Positions 7,214-15,401 are shown, counted from the first letter of the stretch. The stretch: DNA of 25,613 nt from Rhodobacteraceae bacterium UBA2776 (GCA_002352425.1 DEIK01000076.1:905-26517); one strand, 5' to 3'. Notes: generated by a model from the letters alone, not told the origin. Numbers and translations: made by a program.

Positions 7214-8551
7214 TCAGCGCTCCTTCAGCTTTGTGCGTTCGTTGTAAGCGTTCATAACCGTGGACACGATCAACGAGATGATCAGGTAACAAGCCATCAA
7301 TAACAGAATGGTTTCCATCTCGCGGCCCGTCTGGTTCAGGGTAATCCCGCCCAACGTGCCGGTCACATCCATATAGCCAACCGCAATCGCCAAGGACGAG
7401 TTTTTGGTCAGGTTCAGGTATTGCGAGATCAGCGGCGGAAAGATAACCCGCATCGCTTGTGGCAAGACAACAAGGCTCATGGTGCGGCCGGGACGAATGC
7501 CCAACGCGCCTGCGGCCTCGGATTGGCCTTTGGAAATGGCCATGATCCCGGCGCGCACGATTTCAGCGATAAACGCAGCAGTATAGAGCGACAGGGCAAT
7601 CCAAAGTGCCAGCAACGAGCTGCGCATGTAAATGCCGCCCTTAAAGTTGAAGCCCTTGAGTTCAGGATAGCCAAGGTAAAAGCCCAAGATCCACAATGTA
7701 ATGATCGTTGGGATAGCCACAATGCCGAGACGCAGATACCAAACAGTGGGCCGTACCCCTGTCTGTGCTTGAATTTGGCTGGCGCGATTAGCGACCAGTT
7801 TACTGATCATCAGACAAGCGATAAACACGGACCCGATCGCGATCAAATCAAGGCTGATCTGGAACGACCCACATGATTTTGCCAGCTTGATGACCTTATC
7901 ATCATCACTTTCGGCGGCATAGGCCTCGCAGGCCTCTGTGCTGCTGTCGGGGAACATCGCCACATCACCCAAACTGTTTGAAAACAAGGGTTCGGGGAAA
8001 TAGACGCCACGATTGGTGATCGCAACACTGTCGAAAATCTTCATGGTGGCGGATGGATTGTCGCCGCGGAAATCTTTGGGTTGTGGCGCCGAATGCGATG
8101 TGGCGGCCATAATCAGCACGATCCACAACAATACAGGCACATTTCGGAACCCCTCGACATACACTGCCGCCAGACGCGAAATCACCCAGTTGCTGGACAG
8201 GCGCAACACGCCGATAAACACACCTAGAAACGTCGCCAAGGTACAGCCCATCACGGCCACCAGCAATGTGTTCAACAAACCGACAACCGCCGCACGCAAA
8301 TGCGATGACTGTGAATTATATTCAATCAATTTTTGGTTGATGTCGTAGCCAGAGGCATCGCTCAGAAACCCGAACGTAAAGGGTTTGCCGGCGGCAGCCA
8401 GATTAACTGCAACGTTATTGATCAGCCATGCAGCGCCCAACATGAACCCCATTAGCGCGATGACCTGAATGGTCGTCGAACGATAGCGGGTATCATAGAG
8501 CAGCATAGAGAGGCGGAACGACGCCTTTGGGGGGTCGGTCAGTGTTGTCAT
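7214..8551 (-). CDS. bztB: General/acidic amino-acid ABC transporter permease (BztB/AapQ)
   Basis: This 445-residue inner-membrane permease has an N-terminal membrane segment (about 28-50). The permease domain starts at about 88 (LLNTLLVAVMGCTLATFLG). A soluble loop of about 90 residues (about 150-235, FRGDNPSATM...SSTEACEAYAAE) follows, then three or four more hydrophobic segments. The EAA motif is EAAGALGIRPGRTMSLVVLP (about 353-372). It forms a heterodimer with BztC. The length fits BztB (about 426). The start is an ATG at 8551 with AGGGAAG upstream. The 135-nt gap to bztA contains a hairpin (8650-8671) that may reduce transcription of the permease genes relative to bztA. Confidence 0.93.
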   Translation of the reverse strand: MTTLTDPPKASFRLSMLLYDTRYRSTTIQVIALMGFMLGAAWLINNVAVNLAAAGKPFTFGFLSDASGYDINQKLIEYNSQSSHLRAAVVGLLNTLLVAVMGCTLATFLGVFIGVLRLSSNWVISRLAAVYVEGFRNVPVLLWIVLIMAATSHSAPQPKDFRGDNPSATMKIFDSVAITNRGVYFPEPLFSNSLGDVAMFPDSSTEACEAYAAESDDDKVIKLAKSCGSFQISLDLIAIGSVFIACLMISKLVANRASQIQAQTGVRPTVWYLRLGIVAIPTIITLWILGFYLGYPELKGFNFKGGIYMRSSLLALWIALSLYTAAFIAEIVRAGIMAISKGQSEAAGALGIRPGRTMSLVVLPQAMRVIFPPLISQYLNLTKNSSLAIAVGYMDVTGTLGGITLNQTGREMETILLLMACYLIISLIVSTVMNAYNERTKLKER

Positions 8552-8649
8552 GGTAGACTTCCCTGTGTTCCCTGGCCTGTTTTTTTATCGTGGCGCGAAT
8601 TTTCCGCTGCCGTGGCTCAGGTGGTTTATTCGTAAGGTAGATGTGAAAA

Positions 8650-8671
8650 GGGCGCGGGATGAACCGCGCCC
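8650..8671 (-). terminator. Attenuator-like hairpin between bztA and bztB
   Basis: An 8-bp perfect stem (GGGCGCGG/CCGCGCCC) with a 6-nt loop is followed on the minus strand by TTTTC, 15 nt after the bztA stop. The short U-tract suggests partial termination or 3'-end protection of the bztA message, giving excess binding protein. Confidence 0.7.
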
Positions 8672-8686
8672 AAATCATTTGGTATT

Positions 8687-9703
8687 CTAGCGGAAAGGAG
8701 GCGAATAAATCAGACCGCCATCTGTCCACAATGCGTTCAAACCACGCGCCAGACCAACTGGTGTTTTCTCACCAACGTTAGCCTCAAAGATTTCACCAAA
8801 GTTACCACCGGAAGCAATCGCACGTGCAGCCCAGTCAGCATCTAGGCCAAGCATTTCGCCCATGTTGCCTTCTGTACCGAGGATACGGTTGATTTCTGGG
8901 TTTTCAGTGCCTTTTGACAGCTCTTCGATATTTGCCGAAGTGATGCCGAACTCTTCTGCAGAGATCAGAGCGTTCAGAGTCCAGCGAACGATGTCGCCCC
9001 ACTCGTTGTCGCCGTGACGTACCAATGGACCAAGTGGCTCTTTGGAAACGATTTCTGGCAGAATCACGTGATCGGCTGGGTTTTCAAACGCAGCACGTGT
9101 CGCAGCAAGACCGGACGCGTCAGTTGTGTAAACGTCGCAAGCGCCAGCCAGGTATTGTGCTTGGCCTTCAGCGTTTGTTTCGATCGGCACTGGCTCGTAT
9201 GAAATTCCGTTTGCACGGAAGAAATCAGACAAGTTCAGCTCGGTCGTTGTACCGGTTTGGATACATACAGTCGCGCCGTCTAGCTCTTTGGCCGATGTCA
9301 CGCCCAATGCTTTTGGCGCCATGAAACCTTGGCCATCATAGTAGTTAATACCAACGAATTCCATTTTCAGGTCAACGTCACGGGACAATGTCCATGTTGT
9401 GTTACGGGCCAACAGATCAACTTCGCCAGAAGCCAGCGCAGTGAAGCGTGTTTTTGTGCTGAGTGGCACAAATTCAACAGCAGTGTTGTCACCGATTACG
9501 GCAGCAGCAACGGCGCGACAGATGGCTACGTCGTAACCTTCCCATTTACCGTTTGCATCTGGTGACGCAAAGCCAACAAGACCAGTGGAAACACCACAGT
9601 TCAATTTGCCGCGTGCTTTTACATCGTCGAGAGTGCCAGCAGCAGCGATCCCAGCGGTCAAGCTGGCAACTGTTAGTGCACCTAGAAATACGGATTTTTT
9701 CAT
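8687..9703 (-). CDS. bztA: Periplasmic glutamate/glutamine/aspartate/asparagine (general L-amino acid) binding protein (BztA/AapJ)
   Basis: The protein has 338 residues, the same length as I recall for Rhodobacter capsulatus BztA. A Sec signal peptide occupies residues 1-22 (MKKSVFLGALTVASLTAGIAAA). The mature protein begins GTLDDVKARGKLNCGVSTG and continues as an SBP_bac_3-type protein: GYDVAICRAVAAAV, then the FTALASGEVDLLARNTTWTLSRD substrate-binding region, VCIQTGTTTELNLSDFF in the second lobe, and a C-terminal VGLARGLNALWTDGGLIYSPPFR typical of AapJ/BztA. It is the first gene of the operon bztA-bztB-bztC-bztD and delivers amino acids to BztB/BztC. The ATG at 9703 is preceded by AGGAAGAGG. 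Confidence 0.95.
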   Translation of the reverse strand: MKKSVFLGALTVASLTAGIAAAGTLDDVKARGKLNCGVSTGLVGFASPDANGKWEGYDVAICRAVAAAVIGDNTAVEFVPLSTKTRFTALASGEVDLLARNTTWTLSRDVDLKMEFVGINYYDGQGFMAPKALGVTSAKELDGATVCIQTGTTTELNLSDFFRANGISYEPVPIETNAEGQAQYLAGACDVYTTDASGLAATRAAFENPADHVILPEIVSKEPLGPLVRHGDNEWGDIVRWTLNALISAEEFGITSANIEELSKGTENPEINRILGTEGNMGEMLGLDADWAARAIASGGNFGEIFEANVGEKTPVGLARGLNALWTDGGLIYSPPFR

Positions 9704-9929
9704 TTTTACCTCTTCCTGATAGTCCGCCTGTTAAGGGCGGTTTATTCGGTCCATTTGAACCAAGGGCGATATCATGGGAAAGCTAGGCTCTCCCAAGCGT
9801 ACTCTAGTTTGGGCCAAATTTTGAGAAAACGTCAAGCGATGTTTCAGGTTTAGGCCCATATCGAACCTAGTTTTCGCCTGATTCGAACACGATTCATAAA
9901 CACAAGTGAAAAAAGGCAGCTATTAAATA
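9704..9929 (-). promoter_or_regulatory. Leader and promoter region of the bzt operon
   Basis: This 226-nt gap lies between the atp12 stop and bztA. A small hairpin (CCGCC at 9724-9728, GGCGG at 9736-9740) lies in the likely 5' leader, 20 nt before the start codon. A TTGACG box (about 9839-9834 on the minus strand) could be a -35, but no good -10 at 17 bp was found. The atp12 message ends close to a GGCC...GCC-TTTTTT arrangement (about 9908-9940) that could be a weak terminator. I saw no clear NtrC/sigma-54 promoter. Confidence 0.4.
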
Positions 9930-10637
9930 CTAATTGGCCATAAAATAGAATCGGGCTGCGTGTTCAAAGCCCATTTTTTTACCCTCGGAAGTAGCTATTT
10001 CCTCATCGTCCTCGCCCCACTTCTCGATTTGCCAGTCTTCGTCTATTCGCGAACAGCCCCAAAGTTCTGCCACGGGTAACAACTTGTGAGTAGCGGCAAA
10101 TCCGATGATCAGCGACCCGGACATGCCCACCAAATCGTGGAACGCGGCCAGTTGAAATGAATCCATTCCGGCCACGCGTTTGTGCAAACCAGCAAGCACG
10201 TTTGCGTCCTGCTTCACGGGCACAATGCCAACGCCCGTTTTCAATGGGGCCGACAGCGTTTCTGCCGCCCATTTCAACAACGGGTCCCACGCCGCAGCCT
10301 GTCGCTTAACCAGTTCAACCGGGGCTTCGGCGCGATAGCACAGCAAATCACTGCCGCCATATTCAGCCACCAGTTCCGACACTTCGGCATGCATTGGCGT
10401 AACTTTGTCAATCGCCGCATTGGCCGAGCGGGTCACGGGCATGGTCAGCGGGTCGATCTTTTCGCCCTGCGCGTCCCATTCAACCGCGATCGCTTCGGCC
10501 ATTTCGCGTGTCGGTACAATCAGCTCCGCCTTTACGGGCGTGCGCAATTTGCGCCTATCCAACAACACGGTAAACCCACCGTCTGCCACAACAACGCTTG
10601 CCTCTTTCCAAAACCGTTTTGCCGTCCACTCTGCCAT
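9930..10637 (-). CDS. ATP12-family F1-ATPase assembly chaperone
   Basis: This 235-residue protein is of the ATP12 family (COG5387), whose mitochondrial member binds the F1 alpha subunit and allows assembly of the alpha3beta3 hexamer. The N-terminus AEWTAKRFWKEASVVVADGGFTVLLDRRKLRTP is typical, followed by the conserved AIAVEWDAQGEKIDPLTMP and MPVTRSANAAIDKV. The later segment AFHDLVGMSGSLIIGFAAT and the C-terminal SRIDEDWQIEKWGEDDEE also match. The ATG at 10637 lies 2 nt beyond the stop of the HAD gene, whose 3' end supplies the GGGGG ribosome-binding site. A TTG 12 nt upstream gives a longer frame but is less likely. It is the last gene of the rarA-crcB-rluC-HAD-atp12 string, an arrangement typical of alphaproteobacteria. 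Confidence 0.9.
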   Translation of the reverse strand: MAEWTAKRFWKEASVVVADGGFTVLLDRRKLRTPVKAELIVPTREMAEAIAVEWDAQGEKIDPLTMPVTRSANAAIDKVTPMHAEVSELVAEYGGSDLLCYRAEAPVELVKRQAAAWDPLLKWAAETLSAPLKTGVGIVPVKQDANVLAGLHKRVAGMDSFQLAAFHDLVGMSGSLIIGFAATHKLLPVAELWGCSRIDEDWQIEKWGEDDEEIATSEGKKMGFEHAARFYFMAN

Positions 10638-10639
10638 AT

Positions 10640-11311
10640 CTACCCCCAAAACCCGTCAAACAACGCCGTCAATTCCGCCGCTTCATTTACAATCCAGCCA
10701 GCACCGGCATCGCTCAACCGGTCTGCCGTATGGTAGCCCCACGATACGCCGATGCAGCGCATCTCCGCCGCCACACCCATTTTCATATCAAACGTCGTGT
10801 CGCCAATCATCACCGCATTTTCGGCCTTAACACCTGTCTCTGACAGCGCAGCCAATAACATCGACGGATGTGGCTTTGAAGGATGATTATCCGCAACTTG
10901 CTTGGTTGCGAATTTGGACGTCAGCCCATGCCCCTCAACAATCGCATCCAAACCGCGGCGCGAATTTCCAGTGGCAACCCCGAGCAACAGATCCTCGTCC
11001 CGCGCCAATTGGTCCAGCATATCGTCTATCCCAGCATAAAGCGGTGCAAATTGCCCGCCTTCGCGCTTGGATTTAAAGGTCGCCTTATAGGCTGCAACCA
11101 GCGCATCGTTTTGCGCTTGCGTAAGGTCAGGCGACAGGTGCCGCATGGCTTGAGGCAGCGACAGTCCGACGATGCCGCGTACCTGCTCCAGCGACGGGCC
11201 TGCCAGCCCCATAGCGCCAAAGGCCAATTGCATCGAAGCGTTGATGTGGTGCTGGCTATCCACCAACGTACCGTCCACATCAAACACAGCCAACCGCAGC
11301 GGCTGGCTCAT
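10640..11311 (-). CDS. HAD-superfamily hydrolase, phosphoglycolate-phosphatase-like
   Basis: This 223-residue cytosolic phosphatase has HAD motif I DVDGTLVDS (nucleophile D11, acid D13), a helical cap of about 70 residues, motif II in LLGVATGNS, a motif III lysine in HPSKPHPSM, and motif IV in AVMIGDTTFDMKMG. The arrangement matches Gph/PGPase-type enzymes with a C1 cap. The exact substrate (2-phosphoglycolate, a nucleotide or a sugar phosphate) cannot be told from the sequence. Its ATG overlaps the stop of the pseudouridine-synthase gene by ATGA, so the two are translationally coupled. The stop codon is 2 nt before atp12. Confidence 0.9.
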   Translation of the reverse strand: MSQPLRLAVFDVDGTLVDSQHHINASMQLAFGAMGLAGPSLEQVRGIVGLSLPQAMRHLSPDLTQAQNDALVAAYKATFKSKREGGQFAPLYAGIDDMLDQLARDEDLLLGVATGNSRRGLDAIVEGHGLTSKFATKQVADNHPSKPHPSMLLAALSETGVKAENAVMIGDTTFDMKMGVAAEMRCIGVSWGYHTADRLSDAGAGWIVNEAAELTALFDGFWG

Positions 11312-12345
11312 AAATATTCCTCAAACGGATCATCCGCGACATCGCGCGCGTCCCAGGCGAATGTTTCCCAAGTGCGGATCATGTGTTCCGGCATCGGCGC
11401 AACAATCTGCAGAGGCTTGCCCGTGATCGGATGCGGCAGGGAAATATAGCGCGCATGCAGATGCATCTTGCGACTGATATCGCCACCCAGTTGCGCGCCC
11501 CAACCGTCACCCTGATTTTCCTGACCAGAGCCGCCATATTTCCCGTCGCCAATAATCGGATGACCCATTTCAGCCATATGCGCGCGCAACTGGTGAGTCC
11601 GGCCCGTCACAGGCACCATCGCCACCCATGCGCAGCGTTTGGCGGCAGAGGACAACACCATGTAATCGGTGGTGGAGCGTTTGGCCCCTTCCGTGTGCTG
11701 AACTTCGTCGGGGTGAATACAGACCATTTTCTCATGCCCTGCCCCGCCGGATTTCAACAAACCGTATTTGATGGTCCCCATTTTAGGGGATGGGCAGCCG
11801 CCAACAGCGGCCCAGTAAATTTTACGGGTCTCACGGTCGCGAAACGCTTCAGTCAAGCGTGATGCCACTTGCCGCGTGCGGGCCAACAAAAGGATGCCAG
11901 AGGTATCTTTGTCCAAACGGTGTACCAAGCGCGGTTTTTGATCGTAGCCAAAGCGTAGCGCGTCGGCCAGCATATCTACGTGACGAGTCTGCTTGCTGCC
12001 GCCTTGGGTTGGCAAACCCGCCGGTTTGTTGATCGCAATGATGTCATCGTCACGGTATAGCACAGCATCCTGCATCATCTTGGTGTCAGCGTTGCTGATC
12101 ATGTCATAGGTTTTGGCCCGCGCCGTGATTTCATGTGGATCAGGCAGCGGCGGGATACGTACCATTTGGCCCGCCTCCACACGTGTCGCGGGTTTGACCC
12201 GGCCACCATCCACGCGGATATCACCTTTGCGGCACATCTTCTCGATGCGGCCCTGCGCAATATGCGGAAACTGACGCCGGAACCAACGATCCAGCCGTTG
12301 ATCACCATCATCATCAGATACTTGAATTTTTTGAACACCACTCAT
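11308..12345 (-). CDS. rluC: RluA-family 23S rRNA pseudouridine synthase (RluC-like)
   Basis: This 345-residue enzyme isomerises uridine to pseudouridine in RNA. An S4 RNA-binding domain occupies residues about 15-70 (DQRLDRWFRRQFPHIAQGRI). The catalytic domain follows, with INKPAGLPTQGG and the active-site aspartate D145 in HRLDKDTSG. VTGRTHQLRAHMAEMGHPIIG forms the conserved end of the domain. An N-terminal S4 domain favours RluC/RluD over RluA, and the order within the operon suggests RluC (23S rRNA 955/2504/2580 in E. coli numbering), but RluD cannot be excluded. It overlaps crcB and the HAD gene by ATGA on both sides. Confidence 0.88.
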   Translation of the reverse strand: MSGVQKIQVSDDDGDQRLDRWFRRQFPHIAQGRIEKMCRKGDIRVDGGRVKPATRVEAGQMVRIPPLPDPHEITARAKTYDMISNADTKMMQDAVLYRDDDIIAINKPAGLPTQGGSKQTRHVDMLADALRFGYDQKPRLVHRLDKDTSGILLLARTRQVASRLTEAFRDRETRKIYWAAVGGCPSPKMGTIKYGLLKSGGAGHEKMVCIHPDEVQHTEGAKRSTTDYMVLSSAAKRCAWVAMVPVTGRTHQLRAHMAEMGHPIIGDGKYGGSGQENQGDGWGAQLGGDISRKMHLHARYISLPHPITGKPLQIVAPMPEHMIRTWETFAWDARDVADDPFEEYL

Positions 12346-12722
12346 GCCCAGATCCCCCGCGCGATCATCACGCCTAAAAATATTGCCAGCAGTGACAGCA
12401 CCACTGATGCGATGACATACAGCACCGCTTGCCCAATCTGTCCACGTTCAAATATCGTCAATGCATCCAGTGAGAACGCCGAAAACGTTGTGAACCCGCC
12501 GAGCATACCTGTCATCAACAACGGCGCGGCTTTCATGCCGCCATCCTTGCCCATCAAAACCACGATCAAAACGCCCATCAGGAACGATCCAAAAACGTTC
12601 ACTGTCAACGTGCCCCACGGATAACCATGCCCCATCACGCGCACCGCAGCGACGCCTGTCAGGTAACGGCCTACGGCCCCAATGGCACCGCCAATGGCAA
12701 CTTGAACAATACTTGTAATCAT
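12342..12722 (-). CDS. crcB: Fluoride-specific ion channel CrcB/FluC
   Basis: This 126-residue small membrane protein has four predicted transmembrane helices. Family motifs are present: GGAIGAVGRYLTG (about 10-22), PWGTLTVNVFGSFLMG (about 35-50, with the pore asparagine), and GMLGGFTTFSAFSLD (about 73-87, with the phenylalanine box lining the pore). Fluc channels work as antiparallel dimers that let cytoplasmic fluoride leak out. The ATG at 12722 is chosen because AGAAGG lies just upstream; an upstream in-frame start (12758) would overlap rarA and add an unrelated basic peptide. The 32-nt gap to rarA has no room for a fluoride riboswitch, so expression probably follows the housekeeping operon. 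Confidence 0.93.
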   Translation of the reverse strand: MITSIVQVAIGGAIGAVGRYLTGVAAVRVMGHGYPWGTLTVNVFGSFLMGVLIVVLMGKDGGMKAAPLLMTGMLGGFTTFSAFSLDALTIFERGQIGQAVLYVIASVVLSLLAIFLGVMIARGIWA

Positions 12723-12754
12723 AGCGCCTTCTCTTTCGCGCTTGGGGCGCAATG

Positions 12755-14068
12755 TCAACTCTTCTGGCGTTTGGCGCGCAGCTTGGCAAAGTAATCAGTG
12801 CGCTTTTTCAACTCGCGCTCAAACCCGCGCTCGACCGGTTGGTAATAGACCCCATGCTTCATCGCATCAGGGAAATAGTTCTGTCCTGAAAACCCGTCCT
12901 CGGCATCGTGGTCATAGGCATAGCCGTCACCATAGCCCTGATCCTTCATCATCGACGTCGGCGCATTCAAAATGTGTTTGGGCGGCGGTTCAGAACCCGT
13001 TTTCTTGGCCGCGGCCATCGCCATTTTATAAGCCACATAAGCCGCGTTGGATTTCGGGGCCAGTGCCAAATAGGTTACCGCTTGGGCCAACGCCAACTCA
13101 CCTTCGGGGCTGCCGAGCCGCTCGTAGGTTTGCCAAGCATGCAAGCACACCGCGTGGGCTTGCGGGTCGGCCAGCCCGATGTCTTCAACGGCCATGCGGG
13201 TGATGCGCCGCGCCAAATAGCGCGGGTCTTCGCCACCTGTCAGCATGCGTGCCATCCAATAAAGCGCGGCGTCAGGGTCCGATCCGCGCACAGATTTATG
13301 CAGGGCAGAGATCAGGTTGTAATGCTCGTCACCGCTTTTGTCGTAAATCGCGGCGCGGCGCATCAGGCGCTTGCCCAGACCCTCGACATCCAGTTTTTTG
13401 TCACCCTTCCATGAGATCACTTGCTCAATCAGGTTCAACAACGCCCGCCCGTCGCCGTCCGCCATTTCCAACAACGCCTCGCGGGCCTCGCCTGTTAAGG
13501 ACAGCGCGTGGTTCAATTCCTTCTCGGCCCTCTGTGCAAGCCGCTCCAGATCGGACAGCGCCAAACGGTTCAACACCAAAACCTGACTGCGCGACAGCAC
13601 GGCCGAATTCAGCTCAAAGGATGGGTTTTCCGTCGTGGCCCCCACCAAAATGATGGTGCCATCTTCCATGTAAGGCAAAAACCCGTCTTGTTGGGCTTTG
13701 TTAAACCGGTGGATTTCGTCGACAAACAAAAGCGTGCCGCGTCCGTTTTGCCGCCGTATTTTGGCGGCTTGAAACACCTTTTTCAAATCAGCAATGCCAG
13801 TAAAAATCGCACTGATTTGCACAAAGGCCAACTCGGTTTCATCCGCCAACAGCCGCGCAATGGTGGTTTTGCCAACACCAGGCGGCCCCCACAAAATCAG
13901 CGACGACAAACTACCAGCTTGCAGCATGGTGCCAAGCGGTGCGTCAGGGCCTATCACTTGCTCCTGACCGATCACTTCGCCCAAGCTCTGTGGGCGCAAG
14001 CGATCCGCCAGCGGGCGCGGCGCGTCCCCTGAAGGTGTCTCGGGCGTGGAGTCGAATAAATCTGTCAT
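12755..14068 (-). CDS. rarA: Replication-associated recombination protein A, AAA+ ATPase (RarA/MgsA)
   Basis: This 437-residue clamp-loader-like AAA+ ATPase acts at stalled replication forks. The N-terminus PRPLADRLRPQSLGEVIGQ is diagnostic. Walker A is GPPGVGKTT (61-69) and Walker B is LLFVDEIHRF (113-122). Sensor 1 lies in ILVGATTENPSFELN and the arginine finger in NSAVLSRSQV. The C-terminal MgsA tetramerisation part contains SVRGSDPDAALYWMARML and FPDAMKHGVYYQP. The length is normal. It is the first gene of the string leading to atp12. The luxI terminator ends only about 40 nt before its start, so a promoter may lie inside luxI or transcription may read through. GGGAG about 15 nt upstream is a distant ribosome-binding site. 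Confidence 0.95.
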   Translation of the reverse strand: MTDLFDSTPETPSGDAPRPLADRLRPQSLGEVIGQEQVIGPDAPLGTMLQAGSLSSLILWGPPGVGKTTIARLLADETELAFVQISAIFTGIADLKKVFQAAKIRRQNGRGTLLFVDEIHRFNKAQQDGFLPYMEDGTIILVGATTENPSFELNSAVLSRSQVLVLNRLALSDLERLAQRAEKELNHALSLTGEAREALLEMADGDGRALLNLIEQVISWKGDKKLDVEGLGKRLMRRAAIYDKSGDEHYNLISALHKSVRGSDPDAALYWMARMLTGGEDPRYLARRITRMAVEDIGLADPQAHAVCLHAWQTYERLGSPEGELALAQAVTYLALAPKSNAAYVAYKMAMAAAKKTGSEPPPKHILNAPTSMMKDQGYGDGYAYDHDAEDGFSGQNYFPDAMKHGVYYQPVERGFERELKKRTDYFAKLRAKRQKS

Positions 14069-14110
14069 GCGACAAATCTATGCTCCCACGCCCAAAGAGA
14101 AAAGCAAAAT

Positions 14111-14136
14111 GGACCTTCCGACAGACCGGAAGGTCC
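14111..14136 (-). terminator. Terminator of luxR-luxI
   Basis: A 10-bp perfect stem (GGACCTTCCG/CGGAAGGTCC) with a 6-nt loop starts 5 nt after the luxI stop. On the minus strand it is followed by ATTTTGCTTTTC, a broken U-tract. It separates the quorum-sensing pair from rarA. Confidence 0.8.
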
Positions 14137-14140
14137 GTTC

Positions 14141-14731
14141 TTAGTGCAAGTTGGAGGCAAAATTCATCGAGACCACCTGATTGTTGATCCCGTCAATCTT
14201 CATCACGGGCCCCATCGCCGTCATATCGACACCAACACGTTTGGCCCAACGTGGCCAGTTGGCGTTCAGCAACGTCAGACATTGGGTCGCACCCAGATTT
14301 CGCGCGGCCTTGGCCAGCTCCAGCACCAATTGCGCATGCACGCGGCGGCGCAATCGGGCAGGCACATCATGTGACACAAACAAACGCGAGCTTTCCCAAA
14401 TCGTTTCGCCAATTGGCGCCGGCTCATACAACAGAGTGGAAGGGATGGTATCCAGCAACCCATTTTGCGCATCACGGATCATGTAGCTGTAAATGCCACA
14501 ATGTGCCGTCGTCGGTGTCAATCGGTTGCCCGCGAGCACCTGCCCCAACTCATCATGAACAACGACCCAGCGGCTGGCTGGCGTATCATATTGATCGAAC
14601 TCCATACCCAGTGCCTCGGGCAAATCCCATTTGTTTTGTACGATGAAAAGTTCACGGCGAGCGCGAAACATATTGGCGAACAGCTCGCCATAGTTGTGGA
14701 TATTTTCGAAAGAAAGTGTAGTCGTTTGCAT
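14141..14731 (-). CDS. LuxI-family acyl-homoserine-lactone synthase
   Basis: This 196-residue protein would make an N-acyl-homoserine lactone from S-adenosylmethionine and an acyl-ACP or acyl-CoA. The residues conserved in LuxI proteins are present: R25 and F29 (RARRELFI), W35 (KWDLP), D46 and D49 (EFDQYDTP), R70 (AGNRLTPT), and E113 and R116 (WESSRLFV). The C-terminal acyl-chain pocket region is more divergent, so chain length cannot be predicted. It lies 53 nt downstream of a LuxR-type gene on the same strand, the typical pairing. The ATG at 14731 follows GGGGG. Its own terminator is at 14111-14136. The presence of all catalytic residues argues for an active enzyme. Confidence 0.93.
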   Translation of the reverse strand: MQTTTLSFENIHNYGELFANMFRARRELFIVQNKWDLPEALGMEFDQYDTPASRWVVVHDELGQVLAGNRLTPTTAHCGIYSYMIRDAQNGLLDTIPSTLLYEPAPIGETIWESSRLFVSHDVPARLRRRVHAQLVLELAKAARNLGATQCLTLLNANWPRWAKRVGVDMTAMGPVMKIDGINNQVVSMNFASNLH

Positions 14732-14762
14732 AGGAACCCCCAGAAGGTTAATTTTTAAGTGA

Positions 14763-14776
14763 ACCTTGCGGAAGGT
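14763..14776. promoter_or_regulatory. Short dyad in the luxR-luxI spacer
   Basis: ACCTTGCGGAAGGT has 5-bp arms (ACCTT/AAGGT) around GCGG. It lies 32-45 nt before luxI and 9 nt after the luxR stop. Lux boxes usually are 18-20 bp with CT-N12-AG; this is shorter, so it may be a hairpin in the mRNA or a divergent binding site. The function is unknown. Confidence 0.3.
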
Positions 14777-14784
14777 AGAAACAT

Positions 14785-15396
14785 TCAGAGCAAACCGTAA
14801 TCCTTGGCACGCTGAATGGCTTCGGCAGTGGTGCGAGCCATAAGCTTTTGACGGGCAGATGTCAGACGAGCTTTTAGGGCACTTTCCGAAATTCCAATTT
14901 TTGCAGCAGCTGCTGCGTGCCTGTAACCGTCCGCAATCAATTTAAGTGCCTCAGTCTGCGCTTTTGTAAGCCGGTGTGGCGGTTCGGTCATGTCGTGCAA
15001 CCGATTGGCGATGGCTTGCGCCTCTTCAATCTCGCTGTCTTCAAATTCCCGATCTGCGCGTGCCACGCTGACAATTGTCCGAGAACGGATTGGCCCATAA
15101 GAGATCGTTGCCCCATAGGTCAGCCCAAAACTTGCGGCTTCTTTGAAGATGCCGAAAGGGTCAGGAATGATTCTATTGCTCCACCTGGTCCAACCCGTGG
15201 TGCAAAAGCCCCACGCCGTCATTGGGTCACGTAAAACATAGCCATTCTCGGTATAATGATCCGTCCATTTTGGATCATATGTCTGAAACGACATCAGTGG
15301 TGATGTGAATCGGATGTGCAATGCAGCAAAGTAACCTCTTGGGGCCAAATCGCCGAGTTTATTGAGTTCACGATCAAACACTGTCTTTTCGAACAT
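14785..15396 (-). CDS. LuxR-family autoinducer-responsive transcriptional regulator
   Basis: The protein has 203 residues. Residues about 15-135 form an autoinducer-binding domain with the key positions of LuxR/TraR: W44, Y48 (KWTDHY), D57-P58 (LRDPMTAW) and a tryptophan at 69 or 72. Residues about 140-203 are the LuxR-type HTH (LTKAQTEALKLIADGY...IGISESALKARLTSARQKL). At 203 residues it is shorter than the usual 235-250, mostly at the N-terminus. It is followed by a LuxI-type synthase. No ribosome-binding site is seen; a TTGACG-17-TCTAAA promoter ends 5 nt before the ATG, so a leaderless message is likely. Confidence 0.92.
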   Translation of the reverse strand: MFEKTVFDRELNKLGDLAPRGYFAALHIRFTSPLMSFQTYDPKWTDHYTENGYVLRDPMTAWGFCTTGWTRWSNRIIPDPFGIFKEAASFGLTYGATISYGPIRSRTIVSVARADREFEDSEIEEAQAIANRLHDMTEPPHRLTKAQTEALKLIADGYRHAAAAAKIGISESALKARLTSARQKLMARTTAEAIQRAKDYGLL

Positions 15397-15401
15397 GTCT
15401 T

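Noticed and set aside
12723..12754. Possible fluoride riboswitch before crcB
   Set aside because: Only 32 nt separate rarA and crcB, too short for the fold, and crcB lies inside an operon of unrelated housekeeping genes.
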